A stretch of 64,000 nt of DNA from Nymphaea colorata (Eukaryota > Streptophyta > Magnoliopsida > Nymphaeales > Nymphaeaceae): positions 10,607,001 to 10,671,000 of the forward strand of contig NC_045148.1 of assembly GCF_008831285.2 (NCBI RefSeq). The letters are read 5' to 3'. The notes under the pieces are model-generated. The model did not search any database, had not been told where the DNA came from, and was given only the letters and a program-made list of their open reading frames with translations. This document shows, one piece after another, positions 39,720 through 52,535 of this stretch. Every line of letters begins with the position of its first letter. The first letter of the stretch is position 1. The position numbers and the translations under genes were made by a program.

Positions 39720-42700
39720 TGTTAGGACTCGACCGGTTGTAACTAGAAAGTCCAAACCAATCATGAATCCTAATTCTCAAGACCTTATTGAGGATGATCT
39801 AAAAACCAAAAATCATAAATAAATTAATACACTGGAGCTACCCGGCCGGACAGGACCCCGGCGCAAACCCGATAGGAAAGGTGTACAGGATGAGGTATCC
39901 CAAAAACCTAACTAGGCCAAAACCTACTACAATTGAACTATGAGGGTGTGAGGCAAGTACAATCGCAATCGATACAAATTACGCTCATAACTCATTCAAC
40001 AAACCACGCAAACCATCAACTAGTGAACAAACCATGCCCGTTCCCAATAAGAAGGTCAAGCCCTCTGTGGTCGTGTCTTTGGCGCTTGTGCCTCTGAAGT
40101 ACCACTAGCAAGGACTAAGGCCGAAATCAGGCTAAAGCAACAAATGAAATCAAAACTAACAGGAATCCTAATGCTACCACCCGCGAATTACAAGGGGGGG
40201 AAAGAGCTTATACCAGCCAAGGCACGCTTGGCGTATCCATGAATGAGGACCACGGGGAAAAGGCATAACCCTGGGTAATGCAGCTATGGTACGGGAAGAC
40301 CACTTGTGGAGAGCCTCCACGTAGCTATGGCTGGAGAAACTGCTGCCTGCAGTCGGGACCCGCAGAGGAGGGCCGAGGGTCACCGGTCTCACGGGCCAAG
40401 GAGGCCCGGGTCTTCACAGCCGCCCGCTGTCGAGGTGCCGGGCAAGATGTGGGCAGCCGCCTACTGCCTAGTGCCGAGAGGTTCAAGGCCACCGAAGGAA
40501 GAAGGCCACCCTAGATGGAGCGACCGCCTATCGCTAGGGCCGCGGGCTGTAGTGCAGCCGGGAGTGCCGAGGGGTCTGTCGCTAGGGAAGTGGCAGTGCC
40601 TGCCTGTCGCCTGGAGTGGCTCAGTCACGCACGTCGGTAGGTGCCGACTAGAGAGGGGGACAGGGCCAAGGAAGGCCAAATGGGCTCAGCGGGGTGCTGA
40701 CCTACCCAGTGTGACACCTAGTCCTAACTAAGGCTAGGTTGGGGCTTGGTCGGAAAGGACTCTATAGGTTGGCTAGGTCAAGTCAAGAGAGATAGGGCTC
40801 GGGTTGGCTAGTTCAAGGGGCTTTGGTGAAGGTAGGGATTAACTATGCTAAAAGGTAAAGGTATGCTCGGGTCAATTAAGTTTAGGTGCGAGCTTAGGAT
40901 CCGGGTTGGTCAAGTTGACCAAGGGGTGAAACGGGTTTGACTAGGTTAGGTAGGCTCGGGCGATTAGGGTTTAGGTAAGCAAATTAGGATTGAGGGGAAA
41001 CGGGACCCACTTGCTAAGCAAGGTGGCATCTAGGGTTTAGCTAAGAGCGAGGAGAGGAGCGGCGGATAAGGGAGGTTCCTAATTCGGACAAGGGATGAGC
41101 GCTAGGAGTTGCCTATTTCGGACAAGGGGGCGAGCGACTATGGAAGTTTCCTAAAACGGTGGGGATGGCAGATGGAGGCGCGAGAGACTAGGGTTAGGGT
41201 TCGGGCTGAGCTAGTCGTGCTCAGTGTGAAGGCACCTAAGATGAAGACACATGGCCAGATCTATGGCCTTGGTGAAGTGGCGGCTAGGGTTTACCTATCA
41301 CCAAGGAGAAAGTGGGCCGCACCTTCCTAAAAGGTAGGAATGGTGATTTGCGACGGATCTTCATGGATTGAGCTCGAACTGGCCAAGGAATGATGTGGCC
41401 TGATCCTGGTCTCTCTTTTCGTGGATGGAGGACATGTGGTGGTGATGGAGGGCTGAAGAAGGATGCGGTTGAGGAAGGTAGATCGAGTCAAGGGGATAGG
41501 GGCGACGGATTAGGAAGGGAGCGATGAAGGGTTTCCACTCTTAGTGCCAAGTGGAAAACGCGTGGGACCAAGATGATACCGCGTGGGATTGATGCATCTT
41601 GGTGTGGGACCGACCTGGTGACGTGGCAGTTGAGGTGGCACGAGGGTGGATGGATGTTGGACACGTGGAGAAATCAAGGGTGGAGGGTATGCTGCGGTTT
41701 AGGGTTGACACACGTGGAAAGGGGATGAGAAAGGAAAGTGAGGAGCGGTGTCTAGGGCTTCCAACAATATAGGAAAGGGTGGATTTGGACGGGGGCTAGC
41801 GAGCTGGGCTGAATAGGAATGTGATGACGTGGAGATAGGGTTCACACGGATGGCTGACACGTGGAGGATGGGATGACTAAGATGGATGCGAGCTAGGAAG
41901 GAATTGGACTTATCGGATTTGGAGTCGGCGGCCAAGGAAGCTTCCTCTTGTGCACCGACGGCTAGGGTTAACCCTAGGTTCGAAGTTGACCACTTTGCCC
42001 TTCACGGAACTGAATGGGACCGATGTCTTTTTCGTCGGGACGTGTAGCGGTGTCCGGAAATAGTGCAACGGCCACCGAAAAACCTGAAATTCCGACCAAC
42101 GGCTGAACTTCACTTCTAGAGGTCTGATTGAGCCCGAATTTGAATATGATGATGCTTTCTTTGTGGCGATTCTTTCGAGATAACTTGTTTGTTCAAAATA
42201 CGCCTAGAGATTCTTCTTTTGATGAACTTGAGGCTGCTAGACCCGTGATCAATGGTGAAGAAACCCGAGAGCTTCCTTGATGATTTTGAAGCTTCTTCAC
42301 CGTACAAACTTGTTGGATTTTCCAAAGGATCAAGCCGAGAGATGTCTAGGCGATATTAAGTCTTGTAAGAAAGGAACTAAGGCTGGTTTCACCCGCGGAT
42401 CGCAGCCCTAACTTTCGGGATGTCACCGAGGGATAGATCTAGAACGTTTAGGTTAAAACTCACCAAAGAGCCAAACAACAAGATACTTACGATCGTTCTA
42501 TCCTGCTCAAGTAATAACCTCAAGGAGTCGATATTGAAGATGCTCGAGATGACTTCTTCAATCTTCCCAGTCAAAGTTTGGTCTCTCAACGCCTGTGTGG
42601 TTCGGGTGAAGGCACCAAGTTCTTCTTGCTATTCCCTGGGGGATGTCCATGGTCAAGGGCTGTCACTAGTCACCGGAGCTTCCGAGGAGAACCTTACCAT

Positions 42701-43016
42701 AAGCCCTTAGGCCGATTGGGTTGAGGAAAGAAGGAGAATCCGAGGAGGGAGGAGGAGAAACCTTCGGTTGGAAAGGTTGATGCCGCCGATGCCGAGGAGG
42801 ACGCCGGTTTCACCAAGGGGTTTCGGTAGAGGAGAAGGGGCCACAAGGTAGGGGACGCAAGGGGGAGAAGGGAGATACACCACCGCAGGAGAGGGGGAGT
42901 GTGTGAGGGAGAGCACGAGAGGAGAGAGAGTGGAAACGAACAAATGACTTCAATTCTAAAAATTTGCATAGTTTACAAGGAGCGCCCAAAGCTTATATAC
43001 ATGGGCGAGTGACCCT
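39720..43016. mobile_element. Retroelement-derived sequence, unclassified
   Basis: Composition rises abruptly and no intact gene is present; open frames here are short and overlap on both strands. The left edge starts TGTTAGGACTCGACC, and a near-inverted copy (CCTAGTCCTAACTA) ends near 40,726, so 39,720 to about 40,726 may be a solo LTR of roughly 1 kb, though target duplications are not evident. The right part (42,690-43,000) reads like a minus-strand promoter with a TATATAAG box and a following GTAAGG donor, described separately. I could not find reverse transcriptase or integrase motifs. Confidence 0.5.
42992..42999 (-). promoter_or_regulatory. Minus-strand TATA box candidate
   Basis: TATATAAG on the minus strand. 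About 270 bases downstream on that strand is an exon-like frame ending in a GGTAAGG donor near 42,700. It could be an LTR promoter or a captured gene promoter. Confidence 0.35.
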
Positions 43017-43081
43017 GTTCTTGGGCGAAAAGAGCCATGGTCGGCTGCCTCCGGCACCCCTCTCGGCCACCGGCTCTACCA
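43017..43081 (+). mobile_element. 3' end of an LTR (family A), plus strand, 5' part lost
   Basis: The segment TTGGGCGAAAAGAGCCATGG and the following GGTCGGCTGCCTCCGGCACC match the last 65 or so bases of the LTRs at 53,803, 54,264 and 55,816. It ends ...CTCTACCA. Upstream of 43,017 the match stops abruptly, so the LTR was truncated by recombination or insertion. Confidence 0.75.
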
Positions 43082-46000
43082 GATTTGGTATCAGACCATC
43101 GTTCGGTCAGGCGGATCGAGTTTTGCACAATTAGTGTTGACGGTAGAACAAGAACAGTCTCGCCGGCAGAAACCAAGAACTCAGAGCCCCGACGTTGTTT
43201 CTCTTACATGATCGAGCTGTCGAGCACCAGACCAATAGGATCGATTGTGTCTCAGGAGCGCTTAGGAATTTTTTCGGGATTTTTGGAGTCCTCCCTGTTG
43301 AGAGATCGATTTTTGAAGCGACCTTCCTCCTCAGGCGCGGTCCTCTACTTTCAGTGGAGACATCTTCCGATTTCAATGCACCGACAGAGAAATTTCTTGT
43401 GTTCCAATGGTCGATCAACCCCGAATGATTGATCCTCGTATGGTTATTGCATTCCTGAAGGATTTCTCTGTTTTAATCGTACCATTTGTCTGCATTTGAT
43501 TTCTGTTTCTTCGCTTTCCCCTTTTTCAGTGACACCTGAGTACTCCGGCGTTGATGGATCCAAAACATGTGTAAGACAATACCTACAGATTCTTGACGGA
43601 TTTCCGAGCAGATCGAGCCCAAGATCGTCCGATTTGGCCCAGAAACGGTGATGGAATAGCAATTTGAAGTTTGTCGGAGTTTTCTGTCAGTTTTCCGACG
43701 CGAAAGAGGGATTCCGGCGACCCCGACAATTCCGGCGGAATATTCCGCCAGGATTCCGTCGTGTTCTTCGGTCCTCGACGACGTGTCCTGGTTTCGTGTC
43801 CGGATCAGCAGCGGTACGCAGCGACACGTGAGTCCCGCATCACCTGGACGTCGACGCTCTCCGTGTCCCGTCACGAATCCCGCCTCACATCATCTTCAGT
43901 TGACACGGTGTCCCGTACAACACGTGCCCTCTCTTCTTCAATGGAGGTGACGGCGTGTCCCCGTGTCCTGAGCTTTTGTTGCACGTGTCAAGGCCCTGGA
44001 CACCACCCGAACTCATCCTGTTCCTCTTTCTCAGACGCCTAATGTTCCAGAACCTGCCCCAAATTCAGTTGGTCGGTGCTATTTGCTCAGATGTCGGATT
44101 TGAGCGAGCCCAGGTTGGTTGAATTGTCTGGATCTCTATTTTCTGCCCTCCAAATTTGGAAATTTTTGGAGCTATACCCAGGGCATGGTGGATTTTTGAG
44201 TGAGGATTGGTCGGGAGCACTTTATGTGACTGTGAGCAGCCTGCACCCCGTCTGGAAACACGATTGAGGCGTGACTTTGAGCTCAAAGAGTCTGCAGTAC
44301 AGATTGAATCTGACAGCAAGCCTGGGTGCGTTGGAAAGCCTCAGACGTCGAGAATTTTTCAGTCCAAATTTCAGCAATTTTGGACAACTGTGCAGGAAGG
44401 TATGAGATTTTGAATAGACATGGGTCTGAGACGTTGCCGGTAACCTGTTCTGAACCTGTCGTCAGACTGAAAAGCTAAGCTGAGGTGTCACTTTCTCTGG
44501 CTCTGAATTTCTTTGTGATTGGAGTTAGTTAGCGATCTTGGTATCTCTGGAAAGCCTCAGATGTCTAGAATTTTTCAGTTTCAGCAATTTTGGAATTTTG
44601 AGCGCGGAGATATCGAATTTTGAAGGAGTAAAGGTTTCTGGAGCAACAATCAACCTGATTCCTGATACACCAGAGCTTCAAGGGGGCTTATGCGTTCGTC
44701 GGCGCTTCCGGCGACTGCCTCACCCCATCACATCTTCTCCTGGGGTTTACTCGATTCTCTAGTGACATTTTCAAGCATCTCTCCATCTTTACATTCTGAT
44801 AATTTCACTCGTTAATTGTTGTTACCTCTTACTCTGCTGAGCTGAACCGAGCTGCTGCGGAGCAACAACTTGAACATGGTGCAGCCGAAAACACTCACGC
44901 AATCCTTTCTGGTTGTTCGTTGAGAGCTGAGCTTCTGGGCATCCACTCCTGGGTGTGTCAGCTACCTACTGCGAAGGTTGGAGGAATTTTAGAGCTCTCT
45001 GTGATTTTCTGAAAATCTGCAAGGAGGAGCTTCTTCCTGCCTGTTGCTGGAACTAGACCTGCAAGGGGAATCCTTGCTAGTGCCCCAAATTTGTATATCA
45101 ATTTGGGTTATCCTTTGAACGCGGTGACGATCGTAGCCATGTGGATTCATTTCTATAGCTTTTCTGGAAGTTTGATTCTATCCATTGTTGCGAGCTAGAT
45201 CGTTTGGTGAGGAGCTGAGCACGGAGGATCATAGGAGTTGTCCTGGAGCTGCTAGAATTCTGAGGCAACTTGGCAGCTGCTTGAAGAGGCGTTCGTCGGT
45301 GCCAAACCGGCGATTTCTCCCCCTACATCATCTTTGAAATAGGGGCTCCATTGTGACTCGGTGAAGTGCAGAACCTCCCTGTTTTCCTGCACTTACTCTT
45401 TTAGAAGGATCACAATCCTCTGTGTGTTGTTATTAGCTGAGGTGCGTTTGTGGAGAACTCAGCTGCGGGGACTAGTACAATAGTCGTTCATGAGCTGGAA
45501 ACTGCTGAGGACCTGCTGAATACCGAGGACTAATCAGGTTTTCGTTCTCGGTGATAACGCCAGGCATAGCTCCGGTGAGGTATATCTTGAACCACCCTAT
45601 AGTTGCGAGGGGAAGGGTGCTGATTTTTGTTCTAACCCGCCACCGGCACCCACTGTTTGGGCTCCTCTTCTTGCACATCGCAGAGGACACAGCCCTGCAG
45701 TGGGAAGGACTCACCTAGGGATCGACGGGGCATGGTTTGTTGCGATCTAGGCATGGTTTGATGAGTGAGTTGGGAGCGATTTATGCCTTGTATTGCTGAG
45801 TTCTTGTAAGCATTATTGTTTTTTCCCTGTTAATACTTGAGAGCTATTGTTGTGAGCTTGGGTTGGGAACTGTTTGTACTCACCACCCTTGGGGATCAGT
45901 TAGGGTCTTTGTACAGGCCGGGAGCCTTGTATTAGCCCACCTTGTGAGATAGGCTGAATCACGACATATGCCTTGGGGCTGGACAACTTCAGACATTAGC

Positions 46001-46280
46001 TCGTTTTCAGATTTAAGTGGTGTTCAGTTGGAAGTTGGTGGAAAAATTGATTTTAGATTCAACTAGCCGTGTGGGGTAATATCAACTTAATCGAGTTCCA
46101 AGCATGGCGGACTAGGACGATAGGGATCCAGATGATAAAGCATCATACAGTTACAACTCACCCTGGGAGGTTATTGTGATAGGGAAGATGATGGTGGAGA
46201 TTACTACGAGGGACGATGTGGTAGCCATGGGGAACAACCACTATACGAGCCCGACGAGTCCTATTGTTTAGCCGATTATT
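43082..46280 (+). mobile_element. Untranslated leader of the plus-strand family A element
   Basis: Sequence from the PBS to the first open frames. Bases up to 44,186 are repeated in inverted orientation at 54,713-55,815. A phrase CAGAATTTTTCAG-like plus TTTCAGCAATTTTGGA occurs twice, near 44,350 and 44,570. No frame has recognisable protein similarity. Near 46,100 an AAGC-ATG-GCG-GAC start is followed immediately by a TAG stop and then shifts frame, which suggests a decayed gag-position gene. Confidence 0.55.
43086..43095 (+). promoter_or_regulatory. Primer-binding site, initiator tRNA-Met type
   Basis: TGGTATCAGA lies four bases after the LTR end, as expected for plant LTR elements primed by initiator tRNA-Met (usual PBS TGGTATCAGAGC). 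The match breaks at the eleventh base. Confidence 0.75.
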
Positions 46281-46282
46281 AT

Positions 46283-46573
46283 GTGTATGATGATAATGGG
46301 GAATATGCTGCCCAAGGGGGCAATGAGTTACTTAATCATGAACCTAGACATGACCGAGGAAAGCTAGAGAACAATGAAGGTTCTGATTACAAATACAAAT
46401 ATCACTTTGAGGGGTTGGGAGACCAAGACGGGCAGAGGGCTGAGTCCCATTACTCAGCCAGCTATCACATTCAAGAGAGCCAGTGGGGGCAGATTCTATA
46501 CTACCCTAGAAGACTGCCCAATGAGCTATACTCGAGAGAGAGATGGATACCCAACCGAGCAAGAGGACGTTGA
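46283..46573 (+). pseudogene. Acidic frame fragment of a decayed retroelement ORF
   Basis: A 96-codon frame rich in Asp, Glu, Tyr and Gly (YDDNGEYAAQGGNELL; HFEGLGDQDGQRAE). The open frame extends upstream in the same frame to about 46,180 and is followed by stops. It is in the gag position of the plus-strand element. I see no zinc knuckle or capsid motif, so the family is unknown. Confidence 0.4.
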
Positions 46574-46840
46574 TTGGCAGTGGGTGGACTATGTGCAAAC
46601 GGATTGAAGGAATGTGGGGAGTAGTGATAAGGAAGAGAACCGGCCCTCCAGAAAGGTGAATAGAAATGGCTGAATTGGTAGCCATAACACCCGAGCCAGC
46701 TCGGGGCACCACTCAGCCACACATAGATCACCTTGGGGAACCCGGGGGAGCAGTCTCTATCTGGTTGGTAATAACAGAACAAGAGCAAGGGCTTTAATGC
46801 AGAGCCAATCCACCACCACCGGTCACCCAAACCTAAGATT

Positions 46841-48940
46841 GTGCGAAACCAGCGACATACCCGTAACCACACCGAAAGCAGAGATGGTACCAGTCGAATG
46901 AGAGGATACCAGCGAGAATGGGACCCTAAGGGTTCACTGCTAAGGGAAGGTTCAGACCACCTCCTTGGTTCAAACTATCGGAGAAATGAAAATCGAGAAG
47001 GGGGCTATCAGCCTGAGATCAATAGCCAAACCCGACAGCCAATATCAGTGCTCCTACCAGACCTTAATGCACCGATTAGAGGGTTCCAATGCTCAGTGAG
47101 CAAGCTCCTAGATCAAGCATGTAGTCCTTGGTCCCCTCTTGATTTTGCTCATCCCACTCAACATAATGTAGCAATGAACCTTGAGGAAGATCATGCTGAT
47201 GAGGGGCTCCCGAAACTCTCTACTACGGCCCAAGGGGAAGAGACACCGGTGTCAGACCAAACCTTGAGAGATGATGTTGCAATTGTTACAGCCATGGCTG
47301 GGAACTTGGGAAAGAGAAAATTGTTGGCCCAAGCTATAAGGAAACGCCTCACAAGGCGCTGCAAACTTTCCATAGCCTGTTTAATAAGAACCCCCAGCCG
47401 GATGAGGATTGAATCCCAAGAGGGACACCTTGGGGAACCCCCCAACGGAGAGCCAATCCCCTATACCATGACGAACGGGACTGAGTACTTAGCCACTTAC
47501 AAACAGATCTATCTTGGGTTAGAGTGGCAAGAAATAGCTGAAACCTTAAGGGAGAAAGGAACCTGTGAGCCAAGGCAAGGAATGGGTGATTTCCAGCCAT
47601 CAACGAACCCAGTCAAGTTGCTTGCTGCTATTGATGTGCTACCACTTGACGGGCCACCACCTAAATCAGGTTCAGCCGTTGCTAAAAGCCAAACTCCAGC
47701 CCCCACATCAAGTAACGTTGAGCCAGCTAGTGCTTTAGCCAAGGAGGATGACAAGGCACCAGTTATCAACCAAGGATGTGAGTCACGACCTCTCCCACGC
47801 AATGTTGAACAACTAAAACAAATGGGTGAGTCGGATGCACTCAGCCAAGTCTATTTCAGACCGGAATGGATGAAATTAGCCAAGTGGGGAGGGACGATTG
47901 CACCCAAAACCATGGAGGGTGAGGGCAAGACTTATAATTGCATGAAACCGGCTAGCCCTGGGAAGCCCTTATCAAGCAAGGAGCGTGGAGGTGAAAATAA
48001 ATTATGGGCCAACACTCCACTCACCAGCCCATTAGCCCTTTCACCTTGGCATAAACATGTCGGCATCTTAGGAAAGGGACCTTCCAGAACGGTCTATTCT
48101 GTTGATCAGAAAGTAGCCTATCACCTCCCAACCGGGAATGATGCTAGGATCCTTTGTTAGGCAGCATATTTACAGCCGAGAGTCCTCCCGTTCCAGCCAC
48201 AGAAACCAGACGAAGGGACTAAGGGGCTGCAGCGTTCTCCCCTGTTTTGCACAGACATAACCCTTGGGTATCCACAGACTAATGTGCCCTACCAGGCCCT
48301 GGTTGGAGAGACAAAACACCCTGATCACATAAGTGAAACCGGGAGCTTGGGGGAAGGCAATCCAATATGTTCTCTCGCCTCAAGGAGCTACACACCAACA
48401 GGAGCCAGCGGGAAGGCTTGTCATGACTTCATCCAACCAAGCAAAGAGACCCCTAGTGCTGCCTTGGAATTTTTTGAGCTAGGAAGAGTGAGACCGGAGG
48501 GGGCCAAAGTAAGAACCCCGACTTCCCACAAGCTGCCCCATGAGCAATCTCTATTTCCACCAAGAAGGGACCGGATTTACACGGAACTGAATGGGATAAG
48601 AGTCAACACAAACCGAGGGTATCGTTTCGTGAACCGAGCAAAGGAGAATCCTTGGGCAGTCCGAATAGAGGGGAGGTACTCTTCAACTGCAGCATATTAT
48701 GAATGGCGAGGATGGTCCACGCATAAGCATCAAGCTCTAGTGATAGGGGCGACTTGTCGATTTCAGTCCTTCCACATAAGGGAGAACTTCCCGAGTCGGG
48801 GAAAGCCACCCTACCATAAAAGCTGCAACTCAAGGGGCCTATTGCATATTCCTGAAAACCAGCAGCCAAACAATAGGAGTGAAATCAAGACAAAGGAGTC
48901 TCACGGTTGGAGGACAACCAACCAAGAACGGGGATACTAG
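46841..48940 (+). pseudogene. Long decayed ORF (about 700 codons, one in-frame stop), family unknown
   Basis: One frame stays open from 46,841 to 48,940 except for a single TAG at 48,158-48,160. The product is hydrophilic, rich in Pro, Arg, Glu and Ser, with a stretch TEYLATYKQIYLGLEWQEIA near residue 210 and a Pro/Ala-rich linker around 280. No RT, protease, integrase, RNase H or CCHC motif is visible. It may be an accessory or gag-like ORF of a non-autonomous LTR element. A frame this long by chance in GC-moderate decayed sequence is unlikely but not impossible. Confidence 0.45.
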
Positions 48941-49865
48941 TGTAACGGCTGGCTGTAATACCGCGCCCAATCCCACCCGGTTTGAGCAACACGTGGGGAT
49001 AGCTCTCACGCCCCTTCAGATTGACGCACTTTTCATGTTCTTGGCAGGAAGGGGTGGAATGGCTGATAGCAAGGGAAGAGATAGTAGCCTTTGCCATGAT
49101 AGGGAGCTGCGTGGGAGTTCCAAGACATTATCCTCTATCCCTCTTGGGGCTGCCACGAGTGGCCACCTTGCTGCCACAGCCCCAAGCAGGTGCAATCCGA
49201 GAGAAATGACCACCAATAGAGCAGAAACAACCGAGACTACAAAGCATGTAACAGGACAACTCCGGCCGAGGGCATTGTGGACCCCATGGTTCATATCCGG
49301 TGGACCTACCGGGGTGGAGGGCCTTCTAAAAAGGGTGAGGAAATCAGACACCTACCTTGGGACCCCGGTGGTATAAAACTGCCCCTGAGGGCCAGTCGGC
49401 ACCAAGGAGGGGCAATGGTTCTTGAAGGAGCCTGGGTGCATGCTCCATCTAAGAGGGGTAGATCTGATACAGCCATCCCGGATGCGGCGACATGGGCCAT
49501 GGCCGTGACAAGGGGCAACACTAGAGGGCCAATCAGAGATATTGGAGAGGCACCCAACGTGCGATGGGGGGCTAATTACCCGTTCAGCATAGCCCCATCG
49601 CTTAGGTCATCACGTAGGGAGGCTATCCACCTGGCCAAGTGTTTGGCCAGATCGTTAGAGAGGGTAACGTCGATGGTGAGAAAACTGGCCGAACAACAAG
49701 AGAGGCTAAGCAGGAGGGCCTAGAGTTGGGAGCCGCCTATTTGCATCCCAAAATTTTCATTGGTTTTGGAGTGCTCCAGAAAAATAAGGTTTTTGTTTTG
49801 AAAGAGGAAAGAAAGGGACTCGTCCGTCGGTACGAGGATCGACCGTTCCCGGCGCCTTTACCGGG
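48941..49865 (+). mobile_element. Continuation of the decayed element ORF region
   Basis: Two more partial frames in other phases (to 49,376, and 49,277-49,723) seem to continue the preceding region after frameshifts. The last ends with a helical basic stretch (SLERVTSMVRKLAEQQERLS). Beyond it, 49,790-49,840 reads KEERKGLVRRYE, faintly like the C-terminal end of some Ty3 integrases, but it is too short to claim. Confidence 0.35.
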
Positions 49866-51410
49866 GGTAATCAACCCAAGGACTATGTTTATCATTGATG
49901 CATTTCGTTTTAACTAAAACATCTTTTTGATTCTATATGCGGTGTAGAAAATATTGAAAGTTTGGAGTTTCAAACTTTTGAAAGGGTTCTTGAAGAATTG
50001 CTTGAAAATGTAAAATGTTTTGAGGAAAAAGTGAAACTAGTAAATATCATTTGAAAAACTTGTGAAAACATTTTGAAATCACTTTAGTGTTCTCTTAAGA
50101 CTTTAAGTATGTTTGAGATTTTGCTCTAATTCGGTTACCACCTAGCTAGAGCTCCATCCCTTCTTGCTTAAGTTCCTTTAGAGAGGTGCTTGTGATCATA
50201 AGTGAAATAAAGTGGGTGAGAATGCATGAATGCATTTACCCTATATGATTGAAAAAAAATAAAACATTCCTACCACAACATTCATCTAATATCATTCCTA
50301 CCACAACATACATCTAAGATTTCGTTGTTATAATTATTATATATAAGAAGGAAAAGTTTTTGAAAATGGATAGAGATTGTAGACCATCAAGCATGATTCC
50401 AATATTGGGTCATTACTTGATTTGTGGTCTTATTGAAGTTGGTAAATAGAAAGTTCATGAGATGAGAATGTTAAGAAGAATACAAGAGATAAAACACTCT
50501 TATGAAAGGAAAGAGAGAGATATAGAGAAAGACATGCATACTTGTGTACATATCATCACATATAAAGAGAAAAAGATGTATTGATTCGAAGAGAAAGAGA
50601 GATTTTAGAGGAAAAGAAAAATATCATACGCATATATGGGTATGAGAAATGTTATAAGAGAAGATTTTTGTCTTGAAAAGAGGAATAAATATTTGAAAAA
50701 GAGGAGATGGAACACATGTACATACGTATTCATGCACATATGAAAATTTATAAAATAGAAAGTGAAAGCATAGAGAGAGAAAGATGGGGGTCATCATGTT
50801 GGCATAAATGTATATATAACATGTGTATACATCTATACCTTCACAAGATTAAAAAAAAAAATCAAGGAACAACTTAAAATTACCAACTTCAAATTTAATG
50901 TGGGCCGGAGGGGAGCTTGGACTCATGCAAGAGTCTAAGCTAAGTCCCTAAGGCCATATTAGAAGGTTCTTTTTGAAAATGTTTTGGAAAATATGATTTA
51001 TATAAGTATAGAATGTTATTATTTAGTTTGTTGTAAGAGATATATTTCTTCCACCGTTGGGTATGAAAGAAAACAAGCAACATAACGAAGCACTCGTTAG
51101 GGTTCCTAATGTGATGATTAAGAAGGAAACTAGCGCAAAATGCCATGAAAATGCATATTAACATGTACATTTTCGTGAGGGTTTATCCCGGGTTGGACAA
51201 GTCCCAACCTCAAAAATTAATATGAAAATAAAGAGTCTCCAAACCATACTCTCATTCCCGCCATACATTCACATGTAAGTAAAGAACCAAGCAACCATGC
51301 GTGCATAATTTATAGATAACATTCAAGGAATGAAAGAAAGAAAGAGAATGATGGAAAAAGCAAAGTTCAATTAGGAGGGAAGACATGATGTAACTATGAA
51401 TTGATATACC

Positions 51411-52150
51411 ACCTCATCTTCTCATGTTCCCGGTGCACTTGAGTATAGCCTCTTGACTCTAAAATAAAGATTAAGAGCTATCTCTTTTGGCCATGGAGAA
51501 ATGAGGAAGAGAGGAAAATAAGAGGAAACAAAAAAAAACAATAAGAATGTATTCATGAAAAGAAAGAACATGATTAAAATGAAAGATCATCTCATCTTTC
51601 TATGCTCCCGGTGCACTTTGAGTATAGCCTCTTGTCTCTAAAAAGAGATTGAGAGCTACTTTTTTTAGCCGTGGGGAGATGAAGATGAGAAGAAAATGTA
51701 AAAAGAGATACAATGTTATATTTAATAAAAGAAAAAAAATATGATTCAATCATGAAACGAAAGATCCTCTCATCTTTTCACACTCCCAATGCACTTGAGC
51801 ATAGCCTCTTGTCTCTAAAAAGAGATTGAGGGTTATTTCCTTTGGTCATGGGAAGAGGAAGAAGAGAAAAAAAAGAAAATAACAAGGACAAGACTATATT
51901 GAAGAAATGAAATAACAATAACAACAAAAATATATTCATTAAGGAAAAGAATAACAACAACAAGAATATATATTGAAGGGAAGAAAGAGAAAGAACAAGA
52001 ACAACAAGAATACTTGAAAGAGCATGATTTAATAATAAAATAAAATATCATCTCATCTTCTCATGCTCCCGGTGCATTTGAGCATAGCCTCTTGTCTCTA
52101 AAAAGAGGTTGAGTGCTATCTCCTTTGGCCATGGGGAGATGAAGATGATA
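51411..52150. repeat. Four diverged tandem copies, about 178-bp spacing
   Basis: Each copy has CTCATCTT, then a CCGGTGCACTTGAGYATAGC-like core, CTCTTGTCTCTAAAAAGAG and TTTGGCCATGGGGAGATGAA. Starts are near 51,413, 51,591, 51,768 and 52,052, so the first three are regular and the fourth is displaced by about 106 bases. Copies are joined by A-rich linkers. Confidence 0.9.
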
Positions 52151-52480
52151 AAAAAAAATGAAAACAACAACAACACTATGTTTAAGAGAAAGAAATAACA
52201 TAATAATAAGAACATTAATGAAAAGAAAAAAGAGAGGAATGAGAGAGATGAAGATTACATACCTCTAATGGAAAATAACTTAAGGAAGATGAACACCTTC
52301 ACTTGAAGATCCCCTTTTGAATGAAGCTCCAAAAGTGCTTGCTCTAAGTTGGAGAAGGAAATGAAAAGAGGAAGAGGGAGAGAGAGAGAGAGCTCAAGAG
52401 AAACTCTAAGTCTTCAAGTGAGAATACACTAGAGTTTCTCCCAAGGACCAATCTTGCCCAAGAGGGGGGATATGGGGGGG

Positions 52481-52488
52481 TATTTATA
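52481..52488 (-). promoter_or_regulatory. TATA box of the long LTR-like unit
   Basis: TATAAATA on the minus strand, preceded by CCTC and followed by a C-run and then a CT-rich leader to about 52,260. This layout is that of an LTR U3-R promoter. Confidence 0.5.
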
Positions 52489-52535
52489 GAGGATTTTGGA
52501 GCCAAAACCCAAAATTTGAATTTTTGACCTAAAAA

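Noticed and set aside
40278-40731. 141-residue plus-strand frame
   Set aside because: GC-rich sequence with overlapping frames on both strands and no family resemblance; sits in retroelement debris.
40940-41210. AGGGTTTAG / TAGGGTTAGGG motifs resembling plant telomere repeat TTTAGGG
   Set aside because: Only single or partial units scattered in diverse sequence; no array.
49736-49917. Frame containing KEERKGLVRRYE, similar to some Ty3 integrase C-termini
   Set aside because: Too short, no HHCC or DDE residues nearby, and the rest of the frame does not fit.
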